Source of the DNA: Candidatus Gastranaerophilales bacterium
GTDB taxonomy: Bacteria; Cyanobacteriota; Vampirovibrionia; Gastranaerophilales; Gastranaerophilaceae
Assembly (NCBI GenBank): GCA_944322885.1
Contig: CALUQH010000005.1
Span: forward strand, 25,197-89,196
Reading direction: 5' to 3'
Length of the DNA: 64,000 bases
Each line of letters begins with the position of its first letter. Position 1 is the first letter of the stretch. A model generated the notes under the pieces. The model was not told the DNA's origin and ran no database searches. It saw nothing but the letters and a program-made list of their open reading frames with translations. The position numbers and the translations under genes were made by a program. This document shows positions 1 to 8,867 of this stretch, piece by piece.

Positions 1-544
1 AAATATCTCTCGTAGACATCCAAAGCCACGCAGAATTCATATATCTTGCAGGATGTAAATCAATTGTAGCCTGTGCAACAAGCATTCCTCCGGCAATTCC
101 GACAAACTCTGCAAGCAGAACAACCATAGGAACAGTTATGGCAGAAGCAAGAATTCTCGGGGTAAAATAATATCCGACAGGATCAACCTTTAGAGTTTTC
201 ATTGCATCAACCTGAGAAGTTACCTGCATATTTGCAATTTCAGCAGATATTGCGGTTCCTGCTCTTGCACCTATTGCTAAAGCGACAAAACCGGGAGCAA
301 TTTCTCTAATCATGACAACAGCAATTGTCCCGCCGATATAAGTATCTGCACCGCTCATTAAAAACTGCTTTGCCACCTGAATAGTAATTACCGCAGCAGC
401 AATAAACGCAATTATTAAAGAAATAGGAAGCGAATCATAACTTATAGCGGCAGCCTGCGCCAAAACAGCAGAAAAACGAACCTGAAACAGGTACTTTATA
501 CTTCTTATTAAATTTTGAACACACAAGCCCAAAAATTCTATCAA
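1..544 (-). CDS. MlaE/YrbE-type ABC transporter permease (3' end beyond window)
   Basis: Inner-membrane permease of the Mla/Tgt type, which moves phospholipid or a related lipid between the membranes of didermic bacteria. The translated 181 residues are hydrophobic and contain the family core, including MIREIAPGFVALAIGARAG and a following segment rich in Gly/Ala (SAEIANMQVTSQVDAM). The start is a TTG at 544 because a GAGGT ribosome-binding site lies 5 nt upstream and no ATG precedes the conserved region; TTG use is therefore inferred. The C-terminal part lies outside the window. It follows ilvE on the same strand but is separated from it by a strong hairpin, so it is probably a different transcription unit. 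Confidence 0.85.
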   Translation of the reverse strand, partial: MIEFLGLCVQNLIRSIKYLFQVRFSAVLAQAAAISYDSLPISLIIAFIAAAVITIQVAKQFLMSGADTYIGGTIAVVMIREIAPGFVALAIGARAGTAISAEIANMQVTSQVDAMKTLKVDPVGYYFTPRILASAITVPMVVLLAEFVGIAGGMLVAQATIDLHPARYMNSAWLWMSTRDI

Positions 545-560
545 CTAGACCTCACAATTA

Positions 561-601
561 ATAATATCTACCCTTACCCGCAAGGTAAGGGTAGATATTA
601 T
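561..601 (-). terminator. 18-bp hairpin after ilvE
   Basis: Perfect inverted repeat, arms 561-578 and 584-601, loop of 5 nt. It lies 5 nt after the ilvE stop codon on the minus strand. The stem core is ACCCTTACC. The downstream minus-strand sequence is AT-rich but lacks a clean T run, so it may act as an RNA-stabilising 3' hairpin as much as a terminator. Confidence 0.6.
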
Positions 602-606
602 ATTAT

Positions 607-1521
607 TTAATAAACCGGCATACACCATTTTTTATATTTAGGAACTCTACCTTTAACTACATCAAAGTATAATTTTTGAAGTTCTTTGGATACAGGCCCG
701 ACCTGTCCATCTCCAAGAGTTCTGTTATCAATACTTACAATCGGGCTGATTTGAGCTCCTGTTCCGCAATAAAATGCTTCATTTGAAATATAAAGTTCTG
801 TTCTGTCAATCGGTCGTTCTTCTGTCTCAATACCTAGAACATCTTTTGCAAGTTCCATAATAGTATTTCTTGTGACACCTACGAGAATATTATCAGTTTT
901 CATAGTTGTAACAAGTTTACCGTTTTGGACAAGGAACAAATTCATTGCAGAACCTTCCGTAACCTGTCCAGCTTCATCAAGAACAATTGCATCATCAAAT
1001 CCCATATTGTGAGCATCGGTTTTAATCAAAGCAGCATTCGCATAAGAACCTGCAACTTTTGCACGAGGAGGAATAGCATTGTCGCTGTTTCTTCTCCAGC
1101 TTGATACGCATACTCGCAATCCCTTTGATGTGTCAATATAATCACCCATTCTATTGGTAATTAATGCATAAGAATCAGTATTGTCGTATAAACCAGGCCC
1201 TACCTTTTGAGCAGATTTATACAAAGTCGGACGCATATAGCAGTCTTCTTTATAATTATTTTTAGCAAGTAATTTTTTAGTAATTTCGCAGTGTTCTTCA
1301 ACAGTGTAAGGACTTTTCATACACATAATTTTTGCACTTCTTAAAAGTCTTTCATAGTGTTCCGGAACCCTGAATGCATACAATTGTTTTTCTTCTTCGT
1401 TCCAGTAAGCTCTAATACCTTCAAAAACAGCAGTTCCGTAAAGAAAAGCATGTGTGCGGATAGGAATCATTGCTTTTGAAGCTTCAACATATTCTCCATC
1501 CATAAAATAAAACTCTGTCAT
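607..1521 (-). CDS. ilvE: Branched-chain amino acid aminotransferase
   Basis: PLP-dependent class IV aminotransferase that makes leucine, isoleucine and valine from their 2-oxo acids with glutamate as amino donor; cytosolic. 304 residues is the normal family length. The likely Schiff-base lysine is K155 in AKVAGSY, and EGSAMNLF (about 189-196) and GTGAQISPI are family motifs around the cofactor. The ATG at 1521 has a textbook ribosome-binding site (AAGGAGGG, 4 nt away). ilvC, the partner pathway gene, is in this window but 20 kb away. A D-amino-acid or 4-amino-4-deoxychorismate lyase role for this fold is possible but the motifs fit IlvE better. Confidence 0.93.
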   Translation of the reverse strand: MTEFYFMDGEYVEASKAMIPIRTHAFLYGTAVFEGIRAYWNEEEKQLYAFRVPEHYERLLRSAKIMCMKSPYTVEEHCEITKKLLAKNNYKEDCYMRPTLYKSAQKVGPGLYDNTDSYALITNRMGDYIDTSKGLRVCVSSWRRNSDNAIPPRAKVAGSYANAALIKTDAHNMGFDDAIVLDEAGQVTEGSAMNLFLVQNGKLVTTMKTDNILVGVTRNTIMELAKDVLGIETEERPIDRTELYISNEAFYCGTGAQISPIVSIDNRTLGDGQVGPVSKELQKLYFDVVKGRVPKYKKWCMPVY

Positions 1522-1592
1522 AATCCCTCCTTAGTTTTATACAAATTACTATACCACGAAAGAAATTAAACAGAGTTAAATTTTATAAAAAT

Positions 1593-2297
1593 TTACTTAT
1601 TTATTGCAAAACGTTTCTTATTTGTTAATGGAGTATCATCAAGATTTGCCGTTTCAATAAACTTTTTGGCGTCATTAACAGGAATAGCAAAACCAATGCC
1701 GATATTTGAAATATTATTATCAGGATTATAAATTGACTGAGAAATTCCGATAACTTCTCCGCGGGAATTTAAAAGAGGCCCGCCCGAACAGCCCGGATTT
1801 ATTGCAGCATCAGTCTGAATCCGGCCTTTTGTATAATCAATCCGCGATACAATTCCGGATGTTAATGTGCCGGCAAAACCGAAAGGGTTGCCTATCGCAA
1901 GGACTTTTTGTCCGACTTTTACTTCTTCCGAGTCACCGAAAGAAATAGTTTTTAAAGGTGTTTTAGCATCAATTTTTAATAAGGCCAAGTCTTTGTTTTT
2001 ACCCATTTTAGCAAGGACTTTAGCCTTATAAACTTTACCGTTATAAGTTGTCACATCAATATCCGTTGCATCTTCTATAACATGAGAACCTGTTAAAATT
2101 ACTCCGTCAGACCTTATAATACAGCCCGTACCTGCTGAAAAACCGTCGTCAAGATTTGCATCAATAGCAACTATTGCAGGATTAATTTTTTCGTATACGC
2201 TTATATTGACCATCTCGTCAGGAGAAAAACTTTGCGCATGGACAGGCATACTTAAGAAAAATATAAAACAACAATATTGTATTATTTTTTTTATCAT
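1593..2297 (-). CDS. Secreted trypsin-like serine protease without PDZ domain
   Basis: Predicted periplasmic HtrA/Deg-type protease domain. Residues 1-21 form a signal peptide (hydrophobic core then VHA-Q). The catalytic triad can be read as H72 in GSHVIEDA, D103 in KDLALLKID and S171 in NPGCSGGPLL; the usual NPGNSGGP has Cys in place of Asn here. At 234 residues it ends soon after the protease domain, so it lacks the PDZ domains of true DegP/HtrA and its substrate selection must differ. Start at 2297 has AAGGGGA upstream. It stands alone between ilvE and a divergent gene. Confidence 0.85.
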   Translation of the reverse strand: MIKKIIQYCCFIFFLSMPVHAQSFSPDEMVNISVYEKINPAIVAIDANLDDGFSAGTGCIIRSDGVILTGSHVIEDATDIDVTTYNGKVYKAKVLAKMGKNKDLALLKIDAKTPLKTISFGDSEEVKVGQKVLAIGNPFGFAGTLTSGIVSRIDYTKGRIQTDAAINPGCSGGPLLNSRGEVIGISQSIYNPDNNISNIGIGFAIPVNDAKKFIETANLDDTPLTNKKRFAINK

Positions 2298-2377
2298 AAT
2301 AGTTCCCCTTTGTTATAATATTATTTTTCTTTCAAGCATTTATTCATCGGTCCGTAAAAAAAATTTGGGGTTAGTTA

Positions 2378-2406
2378 TTGTAATTATTAGAATTTTAATG
2401 TATAAT
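2378..2406 (+). promoter_or_regulatory. Promoter of the Ycf23-like gene
   Basis: TTGTAA (2378-2383), 17-bp spacer, TATAAT (2401-2406), about 40 bp before the start codon at 2447. The -10 is consensus and the -35 matches four of six positions. Confidence 0.6.
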
Positions 2407-2446
2407 TCAGAAAAAAAGTTAATTATAATAAGAAAGGAATTACAAA

Positions 2447-3205
2447 ATGAGCAGAATTGACTTATTCAGACAACACCTAACAGAAAAAAGAGCAGTGAAA
2501 ATTATTGCAGGTATTGATAACTTTGATATCGAAAATATTAAAAAAGTAGTTTCATCAGCAGAAAATGCAGGAGCATCAGCAGTTGATATCTGCGCTAAAC
2601 CTGAAATTATTTCAGAAATCAGAGAAATGACAGACATACCGATTTTTGTATCTTCAATTGTTCCTTCAGAACTTGCTAAAGCGGTTGAACTCGGTGCTGA
2701 TGCAATTGAACTCGGCAACTTTGATGTTCTTTACAAAAAAGGAATGTCTTTCTCTTCAGAACAAATCTTATCACTTGTTAATGAAACATTAAATCTTTTA
2801 GGCGATACAAGAACTTTCTTCTGTGTAACAATCCCCGGAGAATTATCTATTGCTGATCAAATCGAATTAGCAAGAAAATTGGAAACTATGGGTATTGATT
2901 TAATTCAAACAGAAGGTCACTTCTCTGCTGACCATATCTCAGAAGGAGCAAGAGGCTTGATGGAAAGAGCAGAATTAACGCTTTCTAACACAATTGAACT
3001 TTCCAGAAACATTGACCTTCCGATTATGACAGCAACGGCAATCAACCCGACAACTGCTCCGTTTGCATTTGCAGCGGGTGCTTCAGCTATCGGATGCGGT
3101 TCTTGCATTAACAAGCTTGATTCTGAACTTTCTATGATGGCAACAGCAGCAAATCTTGTTGAAATTGCTTCAAGAAATGCTTTAAAAGTTGTTGAACTTG
3201 TATAG
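2447..3205 (+). CDS. Ycf23-like (DUF561) protein
   Basis: 252-residue predicted TIM-barrel protein of the DUF561 family, best known as Ycf23 from cyanobacteria and red-algal chloroplasts; its biochemical function is not established. The family-like stretches are VKIIAGIDNFD near the N-terminus, ELGADAIELGNFD around residue 90 and IMTATAINPTTAPFAFAAG near 195-215. Single-gene unit with its own promoter and a strong terminator. ATG at 2447 has AAAGGA 7 nt upstream. Its presence supports a cyanobacterial-lineage host. I infer the family from recognition of the sequence pattern and cannot assign a reaction. Confidence 0.8.
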   Translation: MSRIDLFRQHLTEKRAVKIIAGIDNFDIENIKKVVSSAENAGASAVDICAKPEIISEIREMTDIPIFVSSIVPSELAKAVELGADAIELGNFDVLYKKGMSFSSEQILSLVNETLNLLGDTRTFFCVTIPGELSIADQIELARKLETMGIDLIQTEGHFSADHISEGARGLMERAELTLSNTIELSRNIDLPIMTATAINPTTAPFAFAAGASAIGCGSCINKLDSELSMMATAANLVEIASRNALKVVELV

Positions 3206-3221
3206 TTGAATTTAAAATTTA

Positions 3222-3261
3222 AATAATAAAAAGCTCCTCAAAAGAGGAGCTTTTTATTATT
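3222..3261. terminator. Bidirectional intrinsic terminator
   Basis: Perfect 18-bp inverted repeat (arms 3222-3239 and 3244-3261, loop AAAA) with core AAGCTCCTC and AT-rich ends giving a T run on both strands. It serves the Ycf23-like gene on the plus strand and pilin A on the minus strand. Confidence 0.9.
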
Positions 3262-3271
3262 TATCAATCTT

Positions 3272-4102
3272 TTAATAATTCATTTCCCAATTGTTATTTA
3301 ATATCTCGTCAAAACAGTATGATGCATCTCCTTGTCGACCTATACTTGTTGCAGATTGACACTTTTCAAGATTTGATTTCTGAACCTGAGGCTTAATATT
3401 AGGAGATACTAATTCTCCTTCAGTAATCGGATAACGACCTGCAACTAATTCGCCACCCACAACCGGATAACGCTCTAAATATTGGTTCAGACTTAAAAGA
3501 GGACTTCTCAGAGCAGAAGAAATTGTTCCGTCAGAATATATTCCTGCTATAAACAAATCCCTGCCAACAGTATTTGGGCCCTTCTTCCCATTAACATCAA
3601 TTATCAAATCCCCAATTAAACCTTCTATATAATTAAGGTTCATTGCCTGAATGGGACGTGAACTACTAAAATATTTTAAGGATACATTATACTTTGCACA
3701 AATAGCAGCACCGCTTGAAAGAGCAAAACAAGAAGCCGTTGTATCTGCATAAGCCGTAACTGCACCGCCGCTAATATTTTTATAGCTGTCTGCCAAACAG
3801 TCTGACGGAGTTCCTGTACAATCTTTTACAACATTAAACTGGCTTTGTATAAATGTCCTCATAGCATCATCACTACGAACACCAGCCTCCAATAAATTTA
3901 TAGCATTTCGTGAATTTATTTGAGATATTGCGGCCTGCTGAAATTCCGAATAAACTTTTTTTAATTGTGTTACATAAACTTTTCTTTGATGGTTAGAAAC
4001 TAACGTCGGCATTGTCACAGCAGCTACGACCCCGATTACACCAAGAGTTACCAATACCTCAGCGAGAGTAAATCCTGAACTTAACTTACTAAATTCCCCC
4101 AA
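3272..4102 (-). CDS. Type IV pilin-like protein A, start in doubt (G5 run)
   Basis: Prepilin-type protein: type III-like leader ending in Gly, then FTLAEVLVTLGVIGVVAAVT with Glu at +5, followed by a soluble domain. It carries C-x7-C-LADSY, shared with pilin D, the family motif DVNGKKGPNTVGRDLF and a C-terminus ending NNNWEMNY. Residues RYPVVGGELV and RYPITEGELV form a 12-residue tandem repeat. The best ribosome-binding site (GGAGG) serves an ATG at 4112, but that frame runs MNIFGGI then stops. Losing one G of GGGGG (or one T of TTTTT) would join it to the pilin. Otherwise only a TTG at 4102, inside the T/G run and 14 nt from the GGAGG, can start the protein. Confidence 0.8.
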   Translation of the reverse strand: MGEFSKLSSGFTLAEVLVTLGVIGVVAAVTMPTLVSNHQRKVYVTQLKKVYSEFQQAAISQINSRNAINLLEAGVRSDDAMRTFIQSQFNVVKDCTGTPSDCLADSYKNISGGAVTAYADTTASCFALSSGAAICAKYNVSLKYFSSSRPIQAMNLNYIEGLIGDLIIDVNGKKGPNTVGRDLFIAGIYSDGTISSALRSPLLSLNQYLERYPVVGGELVAGRYPITEGELVSPNIKPQVQKSNLEKCQSATSIGRQGDASYCFDEILNNNWEMNY

Positions 4103-4149
4103 AAATATTCATTTTTCCTCCACCAATATATATCATTAACTCCTAATCC

Positions 4150-4179
4150 ATTATAACATATTTTTGGTATTAAACTCAA
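4150..4179 (-). promoter_or_regulatory. Promoter of pilin A
   Basis: On the minus strand TTGAGT (4179-4174), 18-bp spacer, TATAAT (4155-4150), about 38 bp before the ATG at 4112. Confidence 0.55.
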
Positions 4180-4264
4180 AAATTATATTGTTAAATTACA
4201 TTTATTAACATGTAATGGATTTTTATTAAAGTTTAAAATAGAATGTTGTTGTGAAAGGATGATT

Positions 4265-5830
4265 ATGGAACTGATTTTAGATATTTTATACATATACGTT
4301 GCAGTATACTCTTTATATTTCTTGGCACTTGCTATCAGAAACCTCAATGATAAGCCGTTTAAAATAGAAAAAAGATATGCACAGTATGCTGACAAAAAAA
4401 ATCTTGCCATTGTAATTTATGCAAGAAATAACAAACTCACACTTGAAAACCTTATTAAAGAATTAAAAATGCAGGATTACCCTATTAACAATTTCAGGGT
4501 TTTTGTTATCTTAGACAACAGTTCCGACGGTTCCGAAAGTATATTTTTAACAGAAAGATTTGTAAACCTTATAAATATAAAAGATGTCGGAACTGTAGGC
4601 AAAGATCAGGCAGTATCAATGCTTGTTGAAAGACTGTCAAAAGACAGCAGCATTGATGCTTACGTATTTTTGGATGCAGACAGAAGTATCCCCGCAAACT
4701 TTTTAACAACAGTCAATTCCGCACTCGTTAATAACAGCGCACTGAGCGGAGAAACATTAATTTTAACTGACAATCTCGGTCCTGTTGATAAAATTAAAGC
4801 GGCTTATCAAAAATATCACATGAATTTTATGAGAAAAGCTCGCTCACTGTTTGGTCTTGCGGCAAGCGCAGATTCCGGCGTATTCGTAATAAAAAAGGCA
4901 ATTGTTGATGAAATAGGATGTGTTGATTTTAAAGATATTAATGCTGAATTAAAATACAGCATGCTCCTTTCAAAAATTAAATGTCCGTGCACTTTCAACC
5001 CTAACATCCAAACATACGTTGACACTGCTAATTATGAGTTCAGGAAACCCAGATTATCTGCAAGATTAGATTTATTTAAAAATTGTTTTTCGCAAATCTG
5101 GTCAAAAAACTTCATTTTTGCGGAACATACATTTTCACTGCTTAATCCGAATATATGGATGGTGTTAATTATATATGCCGTCATAATGAAACATTCATAC
5201 AGATATTATTTCTTTGTCGACTTCAAAATCGTACTTTTAACGTTTTTAATTCTTGTTGCAGGTTTTGGCATAAGTCTGATAAATTCTAAATTAAGATTTA
5301 AAGAAATAGTGCTTTTATGCTTGTACCCTATATATTCACTCTGTCATATAATTAAAAATCTTCCGCCGATAAGAGTTATAAGAAACAAAATTACTCAAAG
5401 GGAAGAAGCAACGGAAGGGACAGAAAAACTTACCGTTGAAGCATTTGTAATGAATAATGCAGGAAGAGAACTTCCGTGTAAACTTGAATTTATTTCTGAT
5501 TCAGGGCTTGCTAAAATCAAATTCATGTACAAAAAGAGAAAATTTGTTACATCAAAGCATTTGAGAATGATTGACTCTCTTCAGGAACTTAGAGAAAAAT
5601 TGAACGATTACGGTTTTGTTTTAAAAATATGCAGCTGCTGCAAATATTTTACATCTAATGTTGACGGAACAACTAATATGCTGAAAGGTTTCTGCCACAG
5701 CGATTATCCGAGTCCGTCACTTAAAGAACCCAAACCGACTTTAATTTGGAATTCCTGCACGGATTTTGAACCCGCACCTTTCAACAACTTGATAGAAGAA
5801 ATGGCTAAAGAACAAGATTCTCAGGTATAA
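4265..5830 (+). CDS. Membrane glycosyltransferase family 2 with Cys-rich tail
   Basis: Predicted inner-membrane GT2 enzyme. An N-terminal membrane segment is followed by a GT-A fold: LAIVIYARNN, VFVILDNSSDGSE and the metal/nucleotide-binding FLDADRSIP (about residue 137). Two or more membrane segments follow (about 290-365). The last 130 residues are unusual: a region ending in CSCCKYF, GFCH and WNSCTDFEPA, six cysteines that could bind metal. The ATG at 4265 is preferred over the one at 4259 because AAAGG lies 7 nt before it. The 3' end overlaps convergent folC by 26 bp. Sugar donor and acceptor are unknown. Confidence 0.75.
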   Translation: MELILDILYIYVAVYSLYFLALAIRNLNDKPFKIEKRYAQYADKKNLAIVIYARNNKLTLENLIKELKMQDYPINNFRVFVILDNSSDGSESIFLTERFVNLINIKDVGTVGKDQAVSMLVERLSKDSSIDAYVFLDADRSIPANFLTTVNSALVNNSALSGETLILTDNLGPVDKIKAAYQKYHMNFMRKARSLFGLAASADSGVFVIKKAIVDEIGCVDFKDINAELKYSMLLSKIKCPCTFNPNIQTYVDTANYEFRKPRLSARLDLFKNCFSQIWSKNFIFAEHTFSLLNPNIWMVLIIYAVIMKHSYRYYFFVDFKIVLLTFLILVAGFGISLINSKLRFKEIVLLCLYPIYSLCHIIKNLPPIRVIRNKITQREEATEGTEKLTVEAFVMNNAGRELPCKLEFISDSGLAKIKFMYKKRKFVTSKHLRMIDSLQELREKLNDYGFVLKICSCCKYFTSNVDGTTNMLKGFCHSDYPSPSLKEPKPTLIWNSCTDFEPAPFNNLIEEMAKEQDSQV

Positions 5831-6965
5831 TCTCATTCAGCATATAAAAAGAACCGCAGACAATTTTTAAATAATCTTTAGGTAGTTCATCTAAAGATTT
5901 AAAGATATTGGAAGGATACTGACAGGCGGACTGCAATTCTTCAACTGTACAGGAATTCTTGTTATTAAAATGGTAAAAATAAATATTATCACCTTTTGAA
6001 AACAGAATTTCCATCATTGTTTTGTAATCTTTATTTTTTAAACACCCGAAAACAAAACAGCGTTTTTTGTCCGGAAAATACCGGTCCAGACTTTCTCTTA
6101 AAGCCATTGCACCGTTCGGGTTATGAGAACCGTCTACAATTAAATCCTCTCTGCAAAGCTGAAATCTGCATGGATTTTTAACTTCCTTTAGTGCCTCCTG
6201 AATAGTATTTTCAGGAATTTTCGGGAACAAAAATCTTACGGCACTGAGAACGAGCGACAAATTTTCCTGCTGGCAGGAACCTTTAAGCGATAGATTAGTC
6301 GTATCTTCAAAAGGAGTAACAAGAACAAATAAGGAATTACATTCATCTGCTTTATCTTTAATTTCTTCATAACCTTCACAGGTAAAAACAGGACTATTTG
6401 GTTTTATTATACCTGCTTTTTCAAAAGCAATTTTTGATCGGGTATTTCCAAGACGCTCGGTATGATCCAAATCAATATGAGTAATAATTGAACAAAGATT
6501 TGATTTTATAACGTTTGTTGCATCAAATCTCCCGCCCAAACCTGTTTCTAATACAACAACTTCAACAGAATTATCAGCAAAATATTTGAACATTACGGCT
6601 GTCAAAATTTCAAATTCAGTAAGATGAATATCATTATCATCAGCCAATTTACAAATTTCAAAAATATAATCCGCGAAATCATCCTTTGTTATATCATGGC
6701 CGTTAATTTTAATACGTTCAGTATATTCGTAAATATGAGGACTTGTATATAAGCCCGTTTTTATTCCGGCTTTGGCAAGAATTGTTGCAATGATTGTACA
6801 GACTGAACCTTTACCGTTAGTTCCGGCTACATGAATACATTTTAACTTATCCTGCGGATTGCCGAGCAAAGCCAGTACTGAAGAAATTCGTTCCAGTCCC
6901 AAATTTATATAAAATTTTCCTTGAGATGTTAAAAGACTTACGGCTTTTTGATAGGAATTATTCAT
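5805..6965 (-). CDS. folC: Folylpolyglutamate synthase / dihydrofolate synthase
   Basis: ATP-dependent Mur-ligase-superfamily enzyme that adds glutamate to dihydropteroate and to folates. 386 residues, with the P-loop HVAGTNGKGSV at about 45-55, the VVLETGLGGRFDATNV segment and the HIDLDHTERLG metal-binding region. The C-terminal domain has VDGSHNPNGAMAL. Start at 6965 has no clear ribosome-binding site. A weak AT-rich inverted repeat (about 6972-6999) sits just upstream, after pilin B. Convergent and overlapping by 26 bp with the glycosyltransferase. Confidence 0.92.
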   Translation of the reverse strand: MNNSYQKAVSLLTSQGKFYINLGLERISSVLALLGNPQDKLKCIHVAGTNGKGSVCTIIATILAKAGIKTGLYTSPHIYEYTERIKINGHDITKDDFADYIFEICKLADDNDIHLTEFEILTAVMFKYFADNSVEVVVLETGLGGRFDATNVIKSNLCSIITHIDLDHTERLGNTRSKIAFEKAGIIKPNSPVFTCEGYEEIKDKADECNSLFVLVTPFEDTTNLSLKGSCQQENLSLVLSAVRFLFPKIPENTIQEALKEVKNPCRFQLCREDLIVDGSHNPNGAMALRESLDRYFPDKKRCFVFGCLKNKDYKTMMEILFSKGDNIYFYHFNNKNSCTVEELQSACQYPSNIFKSLDELPKDYLKIVCGSFYMLNEIIPENLVL

Positions 6966-7002
6966 AACACAAGATTATATTCAATGAAAAAATATAATCA
7001 AG

Positions 7003-7735
7003 TTACCAGGGATAATCGCCTTTTATTTCCCAACCGTCAGCCATAATCAGTGCAGCACACCACATCCCGCGTCCCTGCTTGTTACATTGATAAGCATACG
7101 CGCTGGGTCCGTCTCTAAATTCATCTCGAGCTCTAACAACATCAGTAGATTCACTATCATCATGAGAATGAGCTATTACTCCCTTTTCAGTAACAGAAAA
7201 CATAAATAAATCTCTTCCGAATTTATTAGGCCTTTTAAAACCGTTTAAATCCACAGCAAAACCTTTTCTTTTAATTGAAGTAGCTGTAGAAGCTGTCTTA
7301 GACAGAAAAATTTGAGTACCTGAGGGTAAAGTTACAATATCAGCATTATCATACATCTGAATAAGAGATTTTTCTACTGATCCTGATGTTCCGTAATATA
7401 TTATTCCTTGTTGTCGCGCATTACCTACTGTTATACTAGATATTTCCATATAAGAAGATAAATATTTTTTAAAAAAGTCTGAACCGCTTATTGAATAATC
7501 CCATAAAGAAGGATCCCCATATTCCAATTTAGCCATTTCTGCAGCTTGTGCTAACTCTGAATAAACTTTCTTTAACCGGGTAACTGTTTGTTTTTTTCTG
7601 GTAATTTACAATTAATAAAGGTAAAGTCATTGCGGCAACAACGCCGATTATCCCCAGAGTAATTAATACTTCCGCAAGCGTAAATCCTTTAAAGGAGCCT
7701 AGACCGAAGCTGTTGGATTTGATTTTATATTCCAT
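7003..7735 (-). pseudogene. Type IV pilin-like protein B, frameshifted at an A7 run
   Basis: One pilin gene in two frames. The 5' part (7735 down to about 7598) encodes a leader containing SNSFGLGSFKG and then FTLAEVLITLGIIGVVAA. It runs out of frame after VNYQKK. The 3' part (to 7003) continues in another frame with TVTRLKKVYSELAQAAEM, then DLNGFKRPNKFGRDLF and the ending DGWEIKGDYPW. Deleting one A from the A7 run (plus-strand T7 at 7591-7597) restores a single protein of about 243 residues. It may be a dead gene, an assembly error or a slippage switch. Its leader DNA matches that of pilin F apart from the G run. Confidence 0.8.
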
Positions 7736-7772
7736 AAAATGAACTCCTTTCTACATATTTTTATATTATAAA

Positions 7773-8867
7773 TTATTTTTTTATATTTAGCAACTGAATG
7801 ACAATCTGTTCTGCACCGTCAAATTTCGCAAGAGAAAGTGAATTCTTTTGTATTTCTGCCAGCCTGCCACTGTCCTCTATTAGACTCTTTAACACCTCTA
7901 AAAGCTTGTTTGGCGTAAGTTCTTCATCTTCAATATAAAGTCCTGCTCCTTTTTCTACCATATATTTTGCATTTTTTCGCTGATGGTCCGCAGCAGCATA
8001 AGGATATGGAACAAATATCGGAGCTATTCCTGAAGCACATATCTCCGATATACTCAATGAGCCCGAACGGGATATTGCAATATCTGATGCCTTCAAAACA
8101 GTCACCATATCATCAAAATAAGGCTTGATAATAATATTTCTATCCGCATCGTATTCCGGGTAAACTTTAAGTAGCTGCTCTATCACATAGCCTATATTTT
8201 TTTTGCCCGTTTGAAAAATTATCTGCAAATTATACTCTTTAGAAAGCTGTTTTAAAATACTAAAAGATGCATCATTGATTGATCTTGCCCCCTGTGAACC
8301 TCCCATAATACATAAGGTAAGCCTGTTTTCAAGATTTAATCTTTTTCTTGCTTCTTCTTTGGATAATGTCTTAAATTCTGCTCTTATAGGGTTTCCGTTA
8401 ATCTTACAATTTTTATTATTTACATAATTTTTAGCGCATTCAAATGCAAGAGACACACAAGAAGCATGCGGACCAATTTTTCTTGTTACAAGTCCAGGCT
8501 TTGCATCGCAATCATGCATCATGTAAGGAATCTTCATAATCCCCGCAGCAATAAGTGCAGGAGCTGAAACATAACCGCCTGTTCCAAAAACTGCATCCGG
8601 TTTATATTTTAATATATAATAACAGCATTTAAAAACTGCAAGCCATAACTGAAATGCCCATTTTATAAGATTCACTCCGAAAGACCTCGGCATACCGTAA
8701 ACATTTACACCTAAAAATTTGTATCCCTTCTGCCTGACAATATCAAATTCAAGATTTTTAGGATTTCCGATATAAAATATTTCATTTCCAACTAAGGCAT
8801 CCGCCACCGCTATTGCAGGATATATATGACCGCCTGTGCCTCCTCCGGTTATAAAAAATCTCTTCAT
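7773..8867 (-). CDS. murG: UDP-GlcNAc:undecaprenyl-PP-MurNAc-pentapeptide GlcNAc transferase
   Basis: Peripheral inner-membrane GT28 enzyme that converts lipid I to lipid II. 364 residues with the N-terminal GGGTGGHIYPA loop, the GGSQGARSIND motif at the start of the C-terminal domain and the UDP-GlcNAc-binding segment SRSGSLSISE. Its ATG shares one base with the ftsW stop codon (TAATG), so translation is coupled. Last gene of the murF-mraY-murD-ftsW-murG run; pilin B lies upstream of folC after it. Confidence 0.95.
   Translation of the reverse strand: MKRFFITGGGTGGHIYPAIAVADALVGNEIFYIGNPKNLEFDIVRQKGYKFLGVNVYGMPRSFGVNLIKWAFQLWLAVFKCCYYILKYKPDAVFGTGGYVSAPALIAAGIMKIPYMMHDCDAKPGLVTRKIGPHASCVSLAFECAKNYVNNKNCKINGNPIRAEFKTLSKEEARKRLNLENRLTLCIMGGSQGARSINDASFSILKQLSKEYNLQIIFQTGKKNIGYVIEQLLKVYPEYDADRNIIIKPYFDDMVTVLKASDIAISRSGSLSISEICASGIAPIFVPYPYAAADHQRKNAKYMVEKGAGLYIEDEELTPNKLLEVLKSLIEDSGRLAEIQKNSLSLAKFDGAEQIVIQLLNIKK

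Noticed and set aside
7529..7536. Programmed -1 ribosomal frameshift at the A7 run of pilin B
   Set aside because: A -1 shift leads quickly to a stop; a +1 shift or loss of one A is needed, and no +1 stimulatory signal is seen.
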